DNA of 64,000 nt from Candidatus Bodocaedibacter vickermanii (GCF_014896945.1 NZ_CP054719.1:915153-979152); one strand, 5' to 3'. Shown: positions 37,818-46,750, counted from the first letter of the stretch. Notes: generated by a model from the sequence alone, not told the origin. A program made the numbers and translations.

Positions 37818-39026
37818 ATGTCTAAAAACAAACGTCTTGGCGGGCTTTTAATCGTTGCGGGAACAACTGTTGGCGGAGGAATGCTTGCCCTGCCAATCGC
37901 ATCTGCATCTGCTGGCGTTGGGTTAAGCATAATCCTGTTAATCGGTATGTGGGCGCTTATGACATATACGGCGCTTATCACGCTGGAAATGAACCTGTAT
38001 TTTAATCGAGGTGTTAGTATTGCCTATGCTGCTGAATACAGTTTGGGACGCGCAGGCAAAGTAATCTCAACATTTACAATCGCGATGTTATTTTATGCCC
38101 TGTTGTCAGCATATATGGCGGGGGGCTCATCTGTTCTTGATCAACTTATTGACAGTATTTTTGGACTTAAAATATCGTCAGAGGTGTCGGTCGTTTTGTT
38201 CGCAGTCATATTTGGAGGCATCATCTTAGCACGAACCCATATCGTTGATACGGCCAATCGATGGTTGTTATTTGTAAAAACTTCATTTTTTATCATCATT
38301 GTGGCGGCGTGTTTACCGAAAATTGACGTGTCGCTTTTGGGGCGTGTGCCAGCAGAGTGTATCCCCTGTTTTTCAGCATTAATCCCTTTATTTTTTACAT
38401 CCTTTGGTTTTCATGGCAGCATCCCCACGATTGTGAATTACATAGGTCCCGACCCACACAAGCTGCGGTCAACATTCATATTGGGCAGCACGATTCCGTT
38501 GATTGTTTATATTGTGTGGGAGGTTGTTGTGTTGGGGGTGATTCCTCTTGAGGGCTCCGATAGCTTTGCGTTTATTAAAGCAAGCGGTGGTGACCTGGGA
38601 GTGTTCGCAAACACTCTGTCTAATTTGGCGGGTGGTGGCTGGGTTGTGTCTGCAGCCCAGGGGTTTACGTCCCTGGCCGTTGCAACATCATTTTTGGGCG
38701 TTGGCCTGGGGTTGTTTGATTTCATGGAAGAACAATTAACACGCAATGATAAAAAGCCATCGGTGTTTTTTACGGGAGCTTTTACGTTTGTTGTGCCATT
38801 AGTGTTTGCGTTGTTTTACCCAGAGGGGTTTGTCATGGCGCTGGGATATGCGGCCATTGCGTTAAGCATTTTGGCGATCATTATCCCGACACTTGTTGTT
38901 TGGAAATTAAGAAAGACCCACGTCAGTAAAGCGCGTCCCGTTTGTGGAGGGCGGCTGGGTTTGATATTTGCTCTGCTGTGTGGTGTTGGCGTGATTGTGC
39001 TGGAAATTAGAGCTATCTTGAATTAA
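37818..39026 (+). CDS. Aromatic amino acid permease (TyrP/Mtr family)
   Basis: 402 residues, about eleven membrane helices. The N-terminus GGLLIVAGTTVGGGMLALPI is the hallmark of the hydroxy/aromatic amino acid permease family; TSFGFHGSIPTIVNY in the middle is equally typical. It imports tyrosine, tryptophan or a related amino acid with protons. Such permeases are common in obligate intracellular bacteria that take amino acids from a host. 49 nt after cydB; translation may be controlled by the leader hairpin at 37786. Confidence 0.88.
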   Translation: MSKNKRLGGLLIVAGTTVGGGMLALPIASASAGVGLSIILLIGMWALMTYTALITLEMNLYFNRGVSIAYAAEYSLGRAGKVISTFTIAMLFYALLSAYMAGGSSVLDQLIDSIFGLKISSEVSVVLFAVIFGGIILARTHIVDTANRWLLFVKTSFFIIIVAACLPKIDVSLLGRVPAECIPCFSALIPLFFTSFGFHGSIPTIVNYIGPDPHKLRSTFILGSTIPLIVYIVWEVVVLGVIPLEGSDSFAFIKASGGDLGVFANTLSNLAGGGWVVSAAQGFTSLAVATSFLGVGLGLFDFMEEQLTRNDKKPSVFFTGAFTFVVPLVFALFYPEGFVMALGYAAIALSILAIIIPTLVVWKLRKTHVSKARPVCGGRLGLIFALLCGVGVIVLEIRAILN

Positions 39027-39093
39027 TGTCGAAGTGTGCTCGCGTCGGACGCAATCTATTGAGTCCAGCGTCACGTTGGTTGCAAAAGTTTGT

Positions 39094-39332
39094 TTCGTCA
39101 ATCTTTTGTTAACGTTTGTGCGGTACAGTAACTTTATAGAGCTCATACATTGTAATTTTTTGCCCACCGTTTCGTGAAGGAATGACGGATTGCTTCGTCT
39201 GTTTAGTCTCGATTTAGGGAGTGGGTTTTGTCCCCCCACCCGAAGGTCACTGAGGGTGACTAGGGCGGGGGGTGGTAAAAAAATCGAGTTAACTAAACAT
39301 TAATCTTTATTAACCTCAGATTAACGGCTGCG
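39094..39332 (-). repeat. CtrA-box repeat element, copy 2
   Basis: 239 bp, same orientation as copy 1. TTAA at 39289, 39300, 39310 and 39321 (spacing 7-6-7 although the spacer bases differ from other copies). GC hairpin at 39233-39278; palindrome GAGCTC near 39139; terminal GTTAACAAAAGATTGACG (inverted) at its left end. Confidence 0.85.
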
Positions 39333-39380
39333 TGCTGTTGCATCCATTAGGTTAGATCTTGTGTGATTGGACACATGTTC
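39333..39380 (-). repeat. REP-like repeat (inverted)
   Basis: TGCTGTTGCATCCATTAGGTTAGATC form, immediately next to CtrA-box copy 2. It matches the sequence at 2451 and 22047. Confidence 0.55.
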
Positions 39381-39558
39381 TAACAAGCAACGTTACATCG
39401 TTTAAAAATTCAATAGTTTCAAACAGGTAAACTTACTGGGTGCAGCCTGAGGCTGCCAACGCGACGTTGGATCCGACAGGCTGTATCGAGTGTGTGCTGA
39501 GGTGGATTGTAATTTTTTCCAAATCGTATTTATAGCTAACCGCCCATAAAACAATTAC

Positions 39559-39584
39559 GCGGCGCCCTTTGCTCCAGGCGCCGC
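39559..39584. other. Strong GC hairpin in intergenic DNA
   Basis: Perfect 8-bp stem GCGGCGCC/GGCGCCGC with a 10-nt loop, no T-run. A TATAGCTAAC sequence 25 nt upstream resembles the MITE terminus, so it may be the remains of another small element. Confidence 0.4.
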
Positions 39585-39646
39585 ACATAACGTGAGGAAA
39601 TCGTATGGATCCAGCGTGGCGACTTTGGTTTATAGCGTTGTTTTTT

Positions 39647-39700
39647 ATAATCCGTGTCTGTGCGAATCGGATCCATCTATAGGGTGCAGCCTCAGGTTGC
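39647..39700 (+). repeat. REP-like repeat next to the cloverleaf element
   Basis: AATCCGTGTCTGTGCGAATCGGAT, linker, then the GGTGCAGCCTCAGGTTGCC palindrome ending at the first base of the cloverleaf-like element. Confidence 0.7.
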
Positions 39701-39770
39701 CGGCTCAAGGGCGCTTTACGCGCCAGAGCGGCGGTTGCCGCTATCAAATCGCGATGCGATTTGCTTGAGC
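39701..39770 (+). repeat. Cloverleaf-like three-hairpin element, copy 1
   Basis: Outer stem GGCTCAAG (39701-39708) / CTTGAGCC (39763-39770). Inside are three hairpins in a row: GGCGC-TTTAC-GCGCC, AGCGGC-GGT-TGCCGCT and AAATCGC-GAT-GCGATTT. The lengths resemble a tRNA plan but there is no T-loop or anticodon arm signature. Copy 2 is at 54181, a partial copy at 43943. Confidence 0.8.
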
Positions 39771-39856
39771 CGCATAAAGACAGAGGTTGGCATGAATGAG
39801 GGAGTTGCAGCAGAGGGATACGTTGGATTGGGCGAGGTAATGTATTGGTTGCGTAT

Positions 39857-39912
39857 AGCCCGCGTCAGAACGAATCGGATCTGATCTAGTGGGTGCAGCG
39901 GTACGCTACTTA
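39857..39912 (+). repeat. REP-like repeat
   Basis: CCGCGTCAGAACGAATCGGAT, linker TGATCTAGTGGGT, then GCAGCGGTACGCTAC. Nearly the same as the copy at 40243. Confidence 0.7.
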
Positions 39913-39942
39913 TTGATGAGTTGTTTTTTTGAGGAGGGTGTT

Positions 39943-40207
39943 TTTTGCCCCAATATTGGGGCCCGCCTGCAAAAGTGTGAAATCCCAACGAGCCCACCCC
40001 GCCGCCGCCACAACATAATAACCAAGGTAATCTAAAAAAACTAAGTTTTTTCGATGTATTAATAAATTAAGATTCCAACCTCAATCCATCTCAACTATAC
40101 CACTGCTTAGTACTCAGCATTAGTTTCGTCGTTGGTTATTACGCACCAGCCAGCCGCCGGTGTATCTTACCTACCTATCGTGAAGGTATCAGACAAAGCT
40201 TAACAAA
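39943..40207 (-). repeat. Inverted structured repeat 'G', copy 1 (possible ncRNA)
   Basis: About 265 bp, the minus-strand counterpart of 60539-60803. Stems seen in both copies: AATAACCAA pairing with TTGGTTATT about 100 nt later, ACCGGC/GCTGGT, TGCT/AGCA around GAGTACTA, AAAAACT/AGTTTTT, and a final CCCCAATATTGGGG palindrome. It fills the gap upstream of the 40381 gene. Not recognised as any known RNA. Confidence 0.7.
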
Positions 40208-40242
40208 CTCTGAACACAACAAAGATTTTCTTTAATCTAAGT

Positions 40243-40300
40243 TATCCGTGTCAGAACGAATCGGATCTGATCTAGTGGGTGCAACGGTATGTTGCTGGGT
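40243..40300 (+). repeat. REP-like repeat
   Basis: ATCCGTGTCAGAACGAATCGGAT followed by GATCTAGTGGGT and GCAACGGTATGTTGC, about 80 bp upstream of the surface-protein gene. Confidence 0.7.
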
Positions 40301-40380
40301 TGTTTATCGCATCGCAAACATCACTTTCCTTTTGGGTCAAAATTACATATGATACTATTAATTTACCTAGGGATATCACC

Positions 40381-41895
40381 ATGTTGCAACGAACTCTATT
40401 TGCGTTATGTTTAACGGTTTCTGCTTTGCGTGCCGAAGAAGTGTCCGACCCTACTTTTGTAGACACGGCAGGCATGGGTAAGCCTCGCATTCCAGATTCT
40501 GGAAAAGGTAACGCAGATGTTCCGCCGTTATTAATTAGCAGAAAGCTTGGAATTCATTCTGGGTACTTTCCCCTTCCAGGTAACCTTAGTTATTCAAGTA
40601 GCGTTGCCGCATCGTTAACGAACGATATCAGCGATGGTATAAGCTTTGGGTTTGATCGTTTGGACAAGGCGTTTAAACCAGATAAGTTTTTATCCAGATT
40701 TGTATTGGCAAACATATATTATTACGCAACGCTTCCAATCCATCTGATTAACGATATGACTCGATATCATTGGGCGACAGCGTCGCGAATTGCCGCCACA
40801 GGATTACAGCCTGAATTTTGGGATTTAGGCGTTGGCACAGAAAAAAGCATTTATCATGGCAACACGATCTGGGGTGTGTGGTCGGCTCCGCTCAGGGCGT
40901 GGAAAGAAGATTCCTTTAGTCGTGCGCTCAGTTTAAAACGATATGCGCCCACGGTTTTGGCGAACAAGGAAAAGCTATTTACAAGCGAAAAAGCATCAGA
41001 ACACTATGACGATGCTAAGCTTGAAGCAAACAAAGATTTGGCGGCGCAAAAATATACAGATGACAAACCCTCGGTCACACCTGAAGAACATCAGAAGTTA
41101 ACCGCAAGCGTATTTAAACCCCAGTGGGATGTTGTGCGATTGGCGGCGGGATATAATGATCAATCTGATCATGCTCGCGAATTGCAGCAAAAGGCTTACT
41201 GGGAAGAAGCACATTATATGGATGCAGCACACTATTTAAGGGCGCGTTGGTTTGTTCCAGTTTTAGGGCTGATTACAACGCTACAAAAAGATTCTCGCGC
41301 CAATCAACCCTCAGAACAAGATACAAATCTAGCGTTGTTAGAGCATGCATATGCCGCGCAAAACATTGAATTGTCTAGCAGTAAAATTGCAGCGCTTTCG
41401 ACGCTTAGTATTTTGTTAAGCGGCAGTTTTTATAAAACGCTGCGGCACTCTAACTGGGAATACTATGATCAGGGAACCCAGTTCTACAGAGCTTATGAGT
41501 GGTATGGATTCCGCATCCCCGATGTCGTGCCATACTTAAATACACAAGGGCTTTCATATCACGTTACAACGGGGTATCGCATTTCCCCAACGCTTGCAAT
41601 TCCTGTGTGTTTTGAGTTTCAGTTTATTGGTGAAAAAACGGTTGAAGGTTCGACCGGCGTTATGTTGCGTTTTCCAAGTTTGTTAAATCTGGACGTTCAA
41701 GCCAATGTTTTGATTAGTCAAGAAGGCGTCGGAGGAGATCTTAAGGCGTCCGTTACACCATGGGGATCTGTATGTGTAGAGGGGGGCTTTGCATATCATA
41801 ATAGCAAGACGCTTGACGGTAAACGCCATATCCTGTCCTATAAAAATGGCGAATCTGATTATGAAATATTTGCAAAAGTGAGCGTTGTGTATTAA
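40381..41895 (+). CDS. Predicted exported/outer-membrane protein, unknown family
   Basis: 504 residues from ATG 40381. The signal peptide MLQRTLFALCLTVSALRA ends near residue 18. The middle (about 70-330) is mixed helical with an unusual KLFTSEKASEHYDDAKLEANKDLAAQKY charged stretch. The last 150 residues alternate polar and hydrophobic positions (LSYHVTTGYRISPTLAIPVCFEFQF, LNLDVQANVLIS, ASVTPWGSVCVEGGFAYH) and end in an aromatic residue (KVSVVY), a pattern typical of outer-membrane beta-barrel ends. No domain recognised. Possibly a surface protein; lineage-specific. xseB follows 26 nt later. Confidence 0.65.
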   Translation: MLQRTLFALCLTVSALRAEEVSDPTFVDTAGMGKPRIPDSGKGNADVPPLLISRKLGIHSGYFPLPGNLSYSSSVAASLTNDISDGISFGFDRLDKAFKPDKFLSRFVLANIYYYATLPIHLINDMTRYHWATASRIAATGLQPEFWDLGVGTEKSIYHGNTIWGVWSAPLRAWKEDSFSRALSLKRYAPTVLANKEKLFTSEKASEHYDDAKLEANKDLAAQKYTDDKPSVTPEEHQKLTASVFKPQWDVVRLAAGYNDQSDHARELQQKAYWEEAHYMDAAHYLRARWFVPVLGLITTLQKDSRANQPSEQDTNLALLEHAYAAQNIELSSSKIAALSTLSILLSGSFYKTLRHSNWEYYDQGTQFYRAYEWYGFRIPDVVPYLNTQGLSYHVTTGYRISPTLAIPVCFEFQFIGEKTVEGSTGVMLRFPSLLNLDVQANVLISQEGVGGDLKASVTPWGSVCVEGGFAYHNSKTLDGKRHILSYKNGESDYEIFAKVSVVY

Positions 41896-41921
41896 TGTTG
41901 TCGGAATATTAGGAGACGCCA

Positions 41922-42137
41922 ATGACCACAACCCTTTCATTTGAAGATGCAATGAAGCGTTTAGAAGAAATTGTACAATTTCTAGAGCGCGGAAACATCC
42001 CCTTAGAAGAGGCTGTTCAAGCTTATGAAGAGGGCATGATTTTAAAACAATTTTGTTTGGAAAAATTAGAGCACGCACAGCTTCGTATCGAAAAGGTTGC
42101 TGGAGTTCCTAAAAAAGAACCCGAATCTGTGGAATAA
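41922..42137 (+). CDS. xseB: Exodeoxyribonuclease VII small subunit
   Basis: 71 residues, normal length. It has the family pattern SFEDAMKRLEEIVQFLERGNIPLEEAVQAYEEGM and the KLEHAQLRIEKV end. The ATG is preceded by TAGGAGACGCC. It pairs with XseA (not in window) to degrade single-stranded DNA. The next gene begins 3 nt after its stop. Confidence 0.96.
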   Translation: MTTTLSFEDAMKRLEEIVQFLERGNIPLEEAVQAYEEGMILKQFCLEKLEHAQLRIEKVAGVPKKEPESVE

Positions 42138-42140
42138 CAC

Positions 42141-42863
42141 ATGGCTCGACATATTCCAAGGTTATATGTTGGTGCATATACCCTATCGAACAACCAAATG
42201 ATTGCGCTGGTTGATGATCAATACCATTATCTAATGCATGTTCTGCGGATTCAGCCCGGAGCAAAAGTAATATTGTTTAATGAGTCGGACGGCGAGTGGT
42301 CGTGCAGTGTCGATTCTATCTCTAAAACCATTGTTAAGTTGCGGGCAGATCAACACTTGCGATCGTGTGCGCGACTTCCTGAAACACATTTATATTTTGC
42401 GCCCCTTCGCAAAGAGCGACTAATGGATATTTTGGAAAAAGGCACCGAGTTGGGTGTGACGCATTTTCACCCCATCATCACCGATCACACAGTGCATGGT
42501 CGATTGAATATGGAAAAATTAGAAATTTACATTCAAGATGCAGCAGAGCAATGCGGTCGGTGTGATATGCCGCAGTTGTTGCCACCTGCTGGAATATTAA
42601 ATATTCTTAATGAATGGAACGACACCACACCGCTGTTTTGGGCGCTTGAAGCAGAGACGTTGCCCCCTCTTGGGTTATCCTGTCCAACACATCCAGCGCA
42701 CCTTGCGGTGGGCCCCGAGGGTGGGTGGTCAGAGGCTGAAAAGCAACGTTTCCGGGATCTGACGTTCGTCAAGCCGTTTAGCCTTGGCAGCTTAACGCTT
42801 AGAGCCGAAACAGCAGCCATCGCAAGCCTTGCATTAATCAACTATCTTCGAACCCTTGGGTAG
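42141..42863 (+). CDS. rsmE: 16S rRNA m3U1498 methyltransferase
   Basis: SPOUT-class methyltransferase acting on 16S rRNA position 1498. 240 residues. N-terminal PUA-like part (HYLMHVLRIQPGAKVILFNESDGEW), catalytic knot with LAVGPEGGWSEAEKQRF and LGSLTLRAETAAIASLALI. Co-directional and nearly touching xseB. Confidence 0.96.
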   Translation: MARHIPRLYVGAYTLSNNQMIALVDDQYHYLMHVLRIQPGAKVILFNESDGEWSCSVDSISKTIVKLRADQHLRSCARLPETHLYFAPLRKERLMDILEKGTELGVTHFHPIITDHTVHGRLNMEKLEIYIQDAAEQCGRCDMPQLLPPAGILNILNEWNDTTPLFWALEAETLPPLGLSCPTHPAHLAVGPEGGWSEAEKQRFRDLTFVKPFSLGSLTLRAETAAIASLALINYLRTLG

Positions 42864-42994
42864 GTGTATTCACTTGTCAAAAATGCAACTAAAAAGAATA
42901 TAGCTTTTCACACAAAGTATAGGCTGTGAAGCGTTTTGCTCTTTGAAAAAAATTATTAGTGATTGAATAGAATCAATGTTTTTATAGGGGCTTC

Positions 42995-43927
42995 ATGAAA
43001 AAAATTAAAAACATATTTTTGCGCTGCGTTTTTGGCATGTTTATTGTTTACCCCATTGTGTGGTTTGTTACTCACCATGTGTTTCAATTGGAAATAAAAG
43101 CGGCATCATGGTTAAATACTATTGTTTCTGAACACGCTACAATATTTTTAGCTCTGTTTGGGTATGTTGTAAAAGAAATTTTTTGGAATGTCTCTTTGTC
43201 CATTAGTCGAGCATATCGCTGGGATTTTATAACAATTAACAAAGTGGCTCATTTGGTTTCCAAAGAGTTTTCTTTGCCAAAAGACGATGTGTTGCGCGGG
43301 CTCCTTGTAGCAACATACAAAGGTGAATTTAAAGAAAAGCTGTTTTCTGACGAACCTCAACCCACTGAACACGAAATAGCAATGACAGATCTTGCTCGTA
43401 AGGTTCAAGATAAGTCTCTATCTCAAGAACAGCTTAATGAAGCAATTAACACCTTAAAGAAGGAAAATGCTAAGGTTTGTGAAATGTTTGGGAATAGCCC
43501 AGCAGAAAAAACAGAAGATCTAATAATGTTTTTTATTAGCAACCCACAGTGGAAAGGTTTTGGATCAAAACAAATAGGGTCAATTTCTATCGATATGACC
43601 TTTGATAAAAAGATGCGCCCTTTGGCTACAGAACTAGTTACGGAGAAATCTTTAATAGGTAATCTTAGTTGGCACGAACAGCGCTTTAATGATTTTTTCC
43701 CTGAAAAAGATCTGCCCGAAACTTTTGATGAACTAAGGAAAAATTTCCCGGTTGAATTTCAACATTTCCTGCGGGTTGACCCACAAGAGTATGAACTAAT
43801 ACGCACCTGGCAGGAAATCTTTCAAAGTAAAACATCAATCTTCCTTCAAGATTTCAAAAAAATGAAAATTTCTGGAAAGACGTTCAAAGTTTGGTTAAAG
43901 CGTTTTCTAAACGGTGATTTTGACTAA
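42995..43927 (+). CDS. Membrane-anchored protein of unknown function
   Basis: 310 residues. One hydrophobic segment near 10-32 (CVFGMFIVYPIVWFVTHHVF) and a weaker one around 50-70 (HATIFLALFGYVVKEIFWNV); the remainder is soluble, helical and rich in Lys, Glu and Phe (SKEFSLPKDDVLRGLLVATYKG, LDMTFDKKMRP). Ribosome site AGGGGC. I recognise no domain. The cytoplasmic part could interact with nucleic acids or proteins; nothing more can be said. A fragment of the cloverleaf element follows. Confidence 0.65.
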   Translation: MKKIKNIFLRCVFGMFIVYPIVWFVTHHVFQLEIKAASWLNTIVSEHATIFLALFGYVVKEIFWNVSLSISRAYRWDFITINKVAHLVSKEFSLPKDDVLRGLLVATYKGEFKEKLFSDEPQPTEHEIAMTDLARKVQDKSLSQEQLNEAINTLKKENAKVCEMFGNSPAEKTEDLIMFFISNPQWKGFGSKQIGSISIDMTFDKKMRPLATELVTEKSLIGNLSWHEQRFNDFFPEKDLPETFDELRKNFPVEFQHFLRVDPQEYELIRTWQEIFQSKTSIFLQDFKKMKISGKTFKVWLKRFLNGDFD

Positions 43928-43942
43928 AAATACTACCTTACG

Positions 43943-43974
43943 CGGCTCAGGGGCGCTAAACACGCGCCAAGCGG
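43943..43974 (+). repeat. Cloverleaf-like element, partial copy
   Basis: GGCTCAGGGGCGC..GCGCCAAGCGG keeps the 5' outer strand, the first hairpin and part of the second, then breaks off. It lies in the 54-bp gap between two convergent genes. Confidence 0.6.
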
Positions 43975-43981
43975 TAGAACA

Positions 43982-45583
43982 CTAAGGTCGGGGGTCTGTT
44001 GTGTATTTGTCCAGTAGGCGCTGATCGGCGGCTGTAATTTCCGGTTCATCATCAAGCGTTACGGCGCGCAAGAAGATCACAAGCTCTTTTACTTCTCTAT
44101 CGTCTTCTTTGTTTGAAAATAAGCCCGACAATGGATTGTCCATCATTCCTGGAAACCCTTGTTGCTTGTTGCGAACGACTTCTTGCATCATGCCACCTAA
44201 AATCACCATCTCACTGCCCAATCGCAGCACCGAGTTGACCTCATCAATTTTGATTACGGGAATTCTGGATTGTAAGTTTTGCCCCAGTTTTAAGGCCGCC
44301 AACTCAACTGCAGGATCCAAAGCATATCCTGCACAGCTAGAAATTGTGGGGCGCAACGCCATGATAATCTCCCCCGTTTCTAAATCAATTGATGGTTGAA
44401 CCGTTAAGATTAATCCGATGGGAACCGTTTGAATCTGGCTTTGAACATTCGTAAACGGCTCTTGAGCTCCGGACTGTTTTCTGGTGTTCGGGTAATAGGT
44501 GTCATATTTTATGTTAAAATAAACTTGATTTTCAACGACCTTTAAAATAGCCGGCTGATTGTTCATGACGGTTAATCGCGGGCTGGACAGGGTGCGCGTC
44601 GTCCCAAATCTATCCATCAAATTTAATATGCCAGACATCTGATCTTTTTCGGCTTTTAATATCAGGCCTTCTGTTGCGTTTTCAGCGCCGCCATATAACC
44701 CTTTGATGGTGCCTTGTACCCCGGCAAGATCTTTAAGAGCGCTCCAATTAATGCCGCTGCGGTATTCATTTTTTAATGTCACCTCAACCACTTTTGCCTC
44801 AATTAATACTTGAGCAGAGGCTACCTTGCGCAGTTTTTTTAAATAGTCGTCGATCATTGCATGCTTAGTTGTTGTTGCATAAATGCTTAAAATGCCGCCT
44901 TGTTTATGAATAGCAAAGGGTGGCTTTCCGCCTTGCGCGGGCTCATCCAACAGAAAAATATTTAAACTGGTGGTCAGTTCTTCCCAAAAATCATTTGTCA
45001 TGGACGACTGAATTGCGCTTTCGGACCCATTGTTTAAAGATATTCCGGAATCGCTGTTTAATAACTTGGTTGCAACGGAAACATTGTCTTTGCTTTCGCG
45101 ACGTAATGACAAGAATTGTACGTTGTAATTTTTCAAAAATGGAACATCGGGCTCTAGCCTTAGGCAGGTTCCATCAATGTGGTATCTCCATTTAATTAAA
45201 GATGATATGCGTTTGATAATATCAATAAACGGAACATTTTTTGCGTTTAACGATATGCCTTTTTCAGGAGACGAGGCCATTTCAATATCAATGCCGACTT
45301 GCTTTGCGGTCGTTGTTAAGACATCTTTTAACGATACTTCATCAGAAATATGAACGCTAATTTTCTTATTAAAGTTAGGGTGCAAGGTGGGCTCAACATC
45401 TGGCGTTGGTGTCACTTTGATTTTTTTTGGCTTCTTTACAGTTGGCTCTGGTTTGGATAATAAGTCTTCATACTCTTGCCGCGTTTTTCCATTATAAGGA
45501 TCGTGTTCATTTGGAAATGGATAGCGACTGCACGATGCCACAAGCACCAAGAGTAGACTAAGAATCAAACACCGTTGCAACAT
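43982..45583 (-). CDS. Secretin of the MshL/PilN type (outer-membrane lipoprotein)
   Basis: 533 residues. Lipobox LVASC (Cys18) is followed by a Pro/Lys linker, an STN-like/N0 domain (ISVHISDEVSLKDVLTTTAKQVGIDIEMA), an N1-like region and the secretin core with VLIEAKVVEVTLKNEYRSGINWS, LSSPRLTVMNNQPAILKV and the C-terminal SEMVILGGMMQE..VPL-like region. Secretins form the outer-membrane pore of type IV pili and type II secretion. MshL-like members serve MSHA or type IVb pili. No pilus ATPase or pilin gene is close. The start codon overlaps a 9-bp hairpin. Confidence 0.9.
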   Translation of the reverse strand: MLQRCLILSLLLVLVASCSRYPFPNEHDPYNGKTRQEYEDLLSKPEPTVKKPKKIKVTPTPDVEPTLHPNFNKKISVHISDEVSLKDVLTTTAKQVGIDIEMASSPEKGISLNAKNVPFIDIIKRISSLIKWRYHIDGTCLRLEPDVPFLKNYNVQFLSLRRESKDNVSVATKLLNSDSGISLNNGSESAIQSSMTNDFWEELTTSLNIFLLDEPAQGGKPPFAIHKQGGILSIYATTTKHAMIDDYLKKLRKVASAQVLIEAKVVEVTLKNEYRSGINWSALKDLAGVQGTIKGLYGGAENATEGLILKAEKDQMSGILNLMDRFGTTRTLSSPRLTVMNNQPAILKVVENQVYFNIKYDTYYPNTRKQSGAQEPFTNVQSQIQTVPIGLILTVQPSIDLETGEIIMALRPTISSCAGYALDPAVELAALKLGQNLQSRIPVIKIDEVNSVLRLGSEMVILGGMMQEVVRNKQQGFPGMMDNPLSGLFSNKEDDREVKELVIFLRAVTLDDEPEITAADQRLLDKYTTDPRP

Positions 45584-45610
45584 ACTAAAACTCTTTTTTG
45601 ATTTTAGTAT
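45582..45610 (-). promoter_or_regulatory. Hairpin over the secretin start codon
   Basis: Perfect 9-bp stem ATACTAAAA/TTTTAGTAT with an 11-nt loop. On the minus strand the first two bases of the ATG are in the 3' arm and the AAGAG ribosome site is in the loop. It may tune translation initiation. It could instead be a small remnant palindrome. Confidence 0.45.
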
Positions 45611-45649
45611 ACGGACCGAGCCTTAATGAAACGTAAACAAAGAAAGAGA

Positions 45650-45934
45650 TTATAAAATTTCAAATCGAATCGCATGCAACCCGTTATCAAAGGCGGATTG
45701 CAAAATCGCATACAGCTTGCGGTGTTGTTCAACCCTAGACATCTTTGTTAATTCTGCGGCACTAATCCGAACCCATATGTGTGTTAGAGTTTCTGTAGAA
45801 TAAAGCATGGCGCCGTGTCCAGCATGTTTGGCAGACTCATCAATAATTTCTAGAAATTCGATTTTTAAACTATCTCGTAATAATTTATTTATGCTTTCAA
45901 TAGAATTTTTCAAAATTAACCTTGTATCAAACAT
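45650..45934 (-). CDS. bolA: BolA-family protein
   Basis: 94 residues from MFDTRLILK, chosen over an ATG two codons up because TAAGGA lies 6 nt before it; a much longer open frame is spurious since it overlaps the divergent J-domain gene. BolA core: LRDSLKIEFLEIIDESAKHAGH and SRVEQHRKLYAILQSAFDNGLHAIRFEIL, with the C-terminal His of the iron-sulfur ligand pattern. It works with monothiol glutaredoxin in iron-sulfur trafficking or as a regulator. The divergent J-domain neighbour is the usual alphaproteobacterial arrangement. Confidence 0.94.
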   Translation of the reverse strand: MFDTRLILKNSIESINKLLRDSLKIEFLEIIDESAKHAGHGAMLYSTETLTHIWVRISAAELTKMSRVEQHRKLYAILQSAFDNGLHAIRFEIL

Positions 45935-45976
45935 TTTCATCCTTACAATACATGAAAAGGAATTAAGTGTCATTCG

Positions 45977-46498
45977 ATGACTAATAAACACTGTGATCAT
46001 GAAAATTGTTCGACCCAGGGAGAATATAGAGCCCCTAAATCGCGCATTGCAAATGACGGATACTATTATTTTTGTATCGACCATATTCGGCTTTATAACA
46101 AACAATGGGATTATTTTAAGGGAATGTCGCCGGATGAAATTATGGCGCATCGTATTTCCGACATCACATGGCGGCGCCCTACATACACCGTGAAGCAGGG
46201 TAAGCTGTTCATGTCTCAATTTACCGAACATCCATTGTTTGAACAACCTATTGGCGTTATTCAAATAAAATCTCCCGGAGTTTTTCCGTTGCCACCGCGT
46301 AACAGCGTGGAGTTCAAAGCCATTAAAATGTTGGATTTAGAATATCCTTTTTCGGCTGAGGGTCTAAAAAAGAATTATTTTAAATTGGTGAAAAAACACC
46401 ACCCTGATACAAACGCAGGCTGCAAAAAATCAGAAGAAACCTTAAAGAAAATAACGGTAGCCTATAAGGCGCTGTCTAGTTATATGGAGCGCTATTAA
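45977..46498 (+). CDS. J-domain co-chaperone (DnaJ-family, bolA neighbour)
   Basis: 173 residues. The N-terminal part is Cys/His-rich (CDHENCSTQGEYRAP, CIDHIRLYN) and may bind a metal. The C-terminal 60 residues form a J domain with LVKKHHPDTNAG carrying the HPD signature that stimulates DnaK. This short type, with the J domain at the end, is conserved beside bolA in alphaproteobacteria. The CtrA-box repeat copy 3 begins 2 nt after its stop. Confidence 0.93.
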   Translation: MTNKHCDHENCSTQGEYRAPKSRIANDGYYYFCIDHIRLYNKQWDYFKGMSPDEIMAHRISDITWRRPTYTVKQGKLFMSQFTEHPLFEQPIGVIQIKSPGVFPLPPRNSVEFKAIKMLDLEYPFSAEGLKKNYFKLVKKHHPDTNAGCKKSEETLKKITVAYKALSSYMERY

Positions 46499-46499
46499 C

Positions 46500-46737
46500 G
46501 CAGAGTCGTTAATGCGGGGTTAATAAAGGTTAAGATTCGGTTAACGCGATTTTTTTACCACCCCCCGCCCTAGTCACCCTCAGTGACCTTCGGGTGGGGG
46601 GACAAAACCCACTCCCTAAATCGAGACTAAATAGACGAAGCAATCCGTCTTTTCTTCTCGAAACGGTGGGCAAAATAACAATGTATGAGCGCTCTAAGGT
46701 TACTATATCTCTCAAAGGTTAACAAAAGATTGACGGA
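46500..46737 (+). repeat. CtrA-box repeat element, copy 3
   Basis: 238 bp on plus. TTAA at 46509, 46520, 46530 and 46541 (spacing 7-6-7). GC hairpin 46560-46601; palindrome GAGCGCTC near 46687; ends GTTAACAAAAGATTGACG. Confidence 0.88.
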
Positions 46738-46750
46738 ATAAACTTTTTTG

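Noticed and set aside
38907-39239. 110-codon minus frame across CtrA-box copy 2 with a counterpart in copies 3, 4 and 5
   Set aside because: The frame is shared only because the DNA is repeated; copy 4 has a 2-base deletion in the C-run that breaks it, and it runs into tyrP.
39701-39770. The cloverleaf-like element as a tRNA gene
   Set aside because: No T-loop GTTCRA, no D-loop GG, no CCA, and hairpin loops of 3-5 nt do not fit an anticodon arm.
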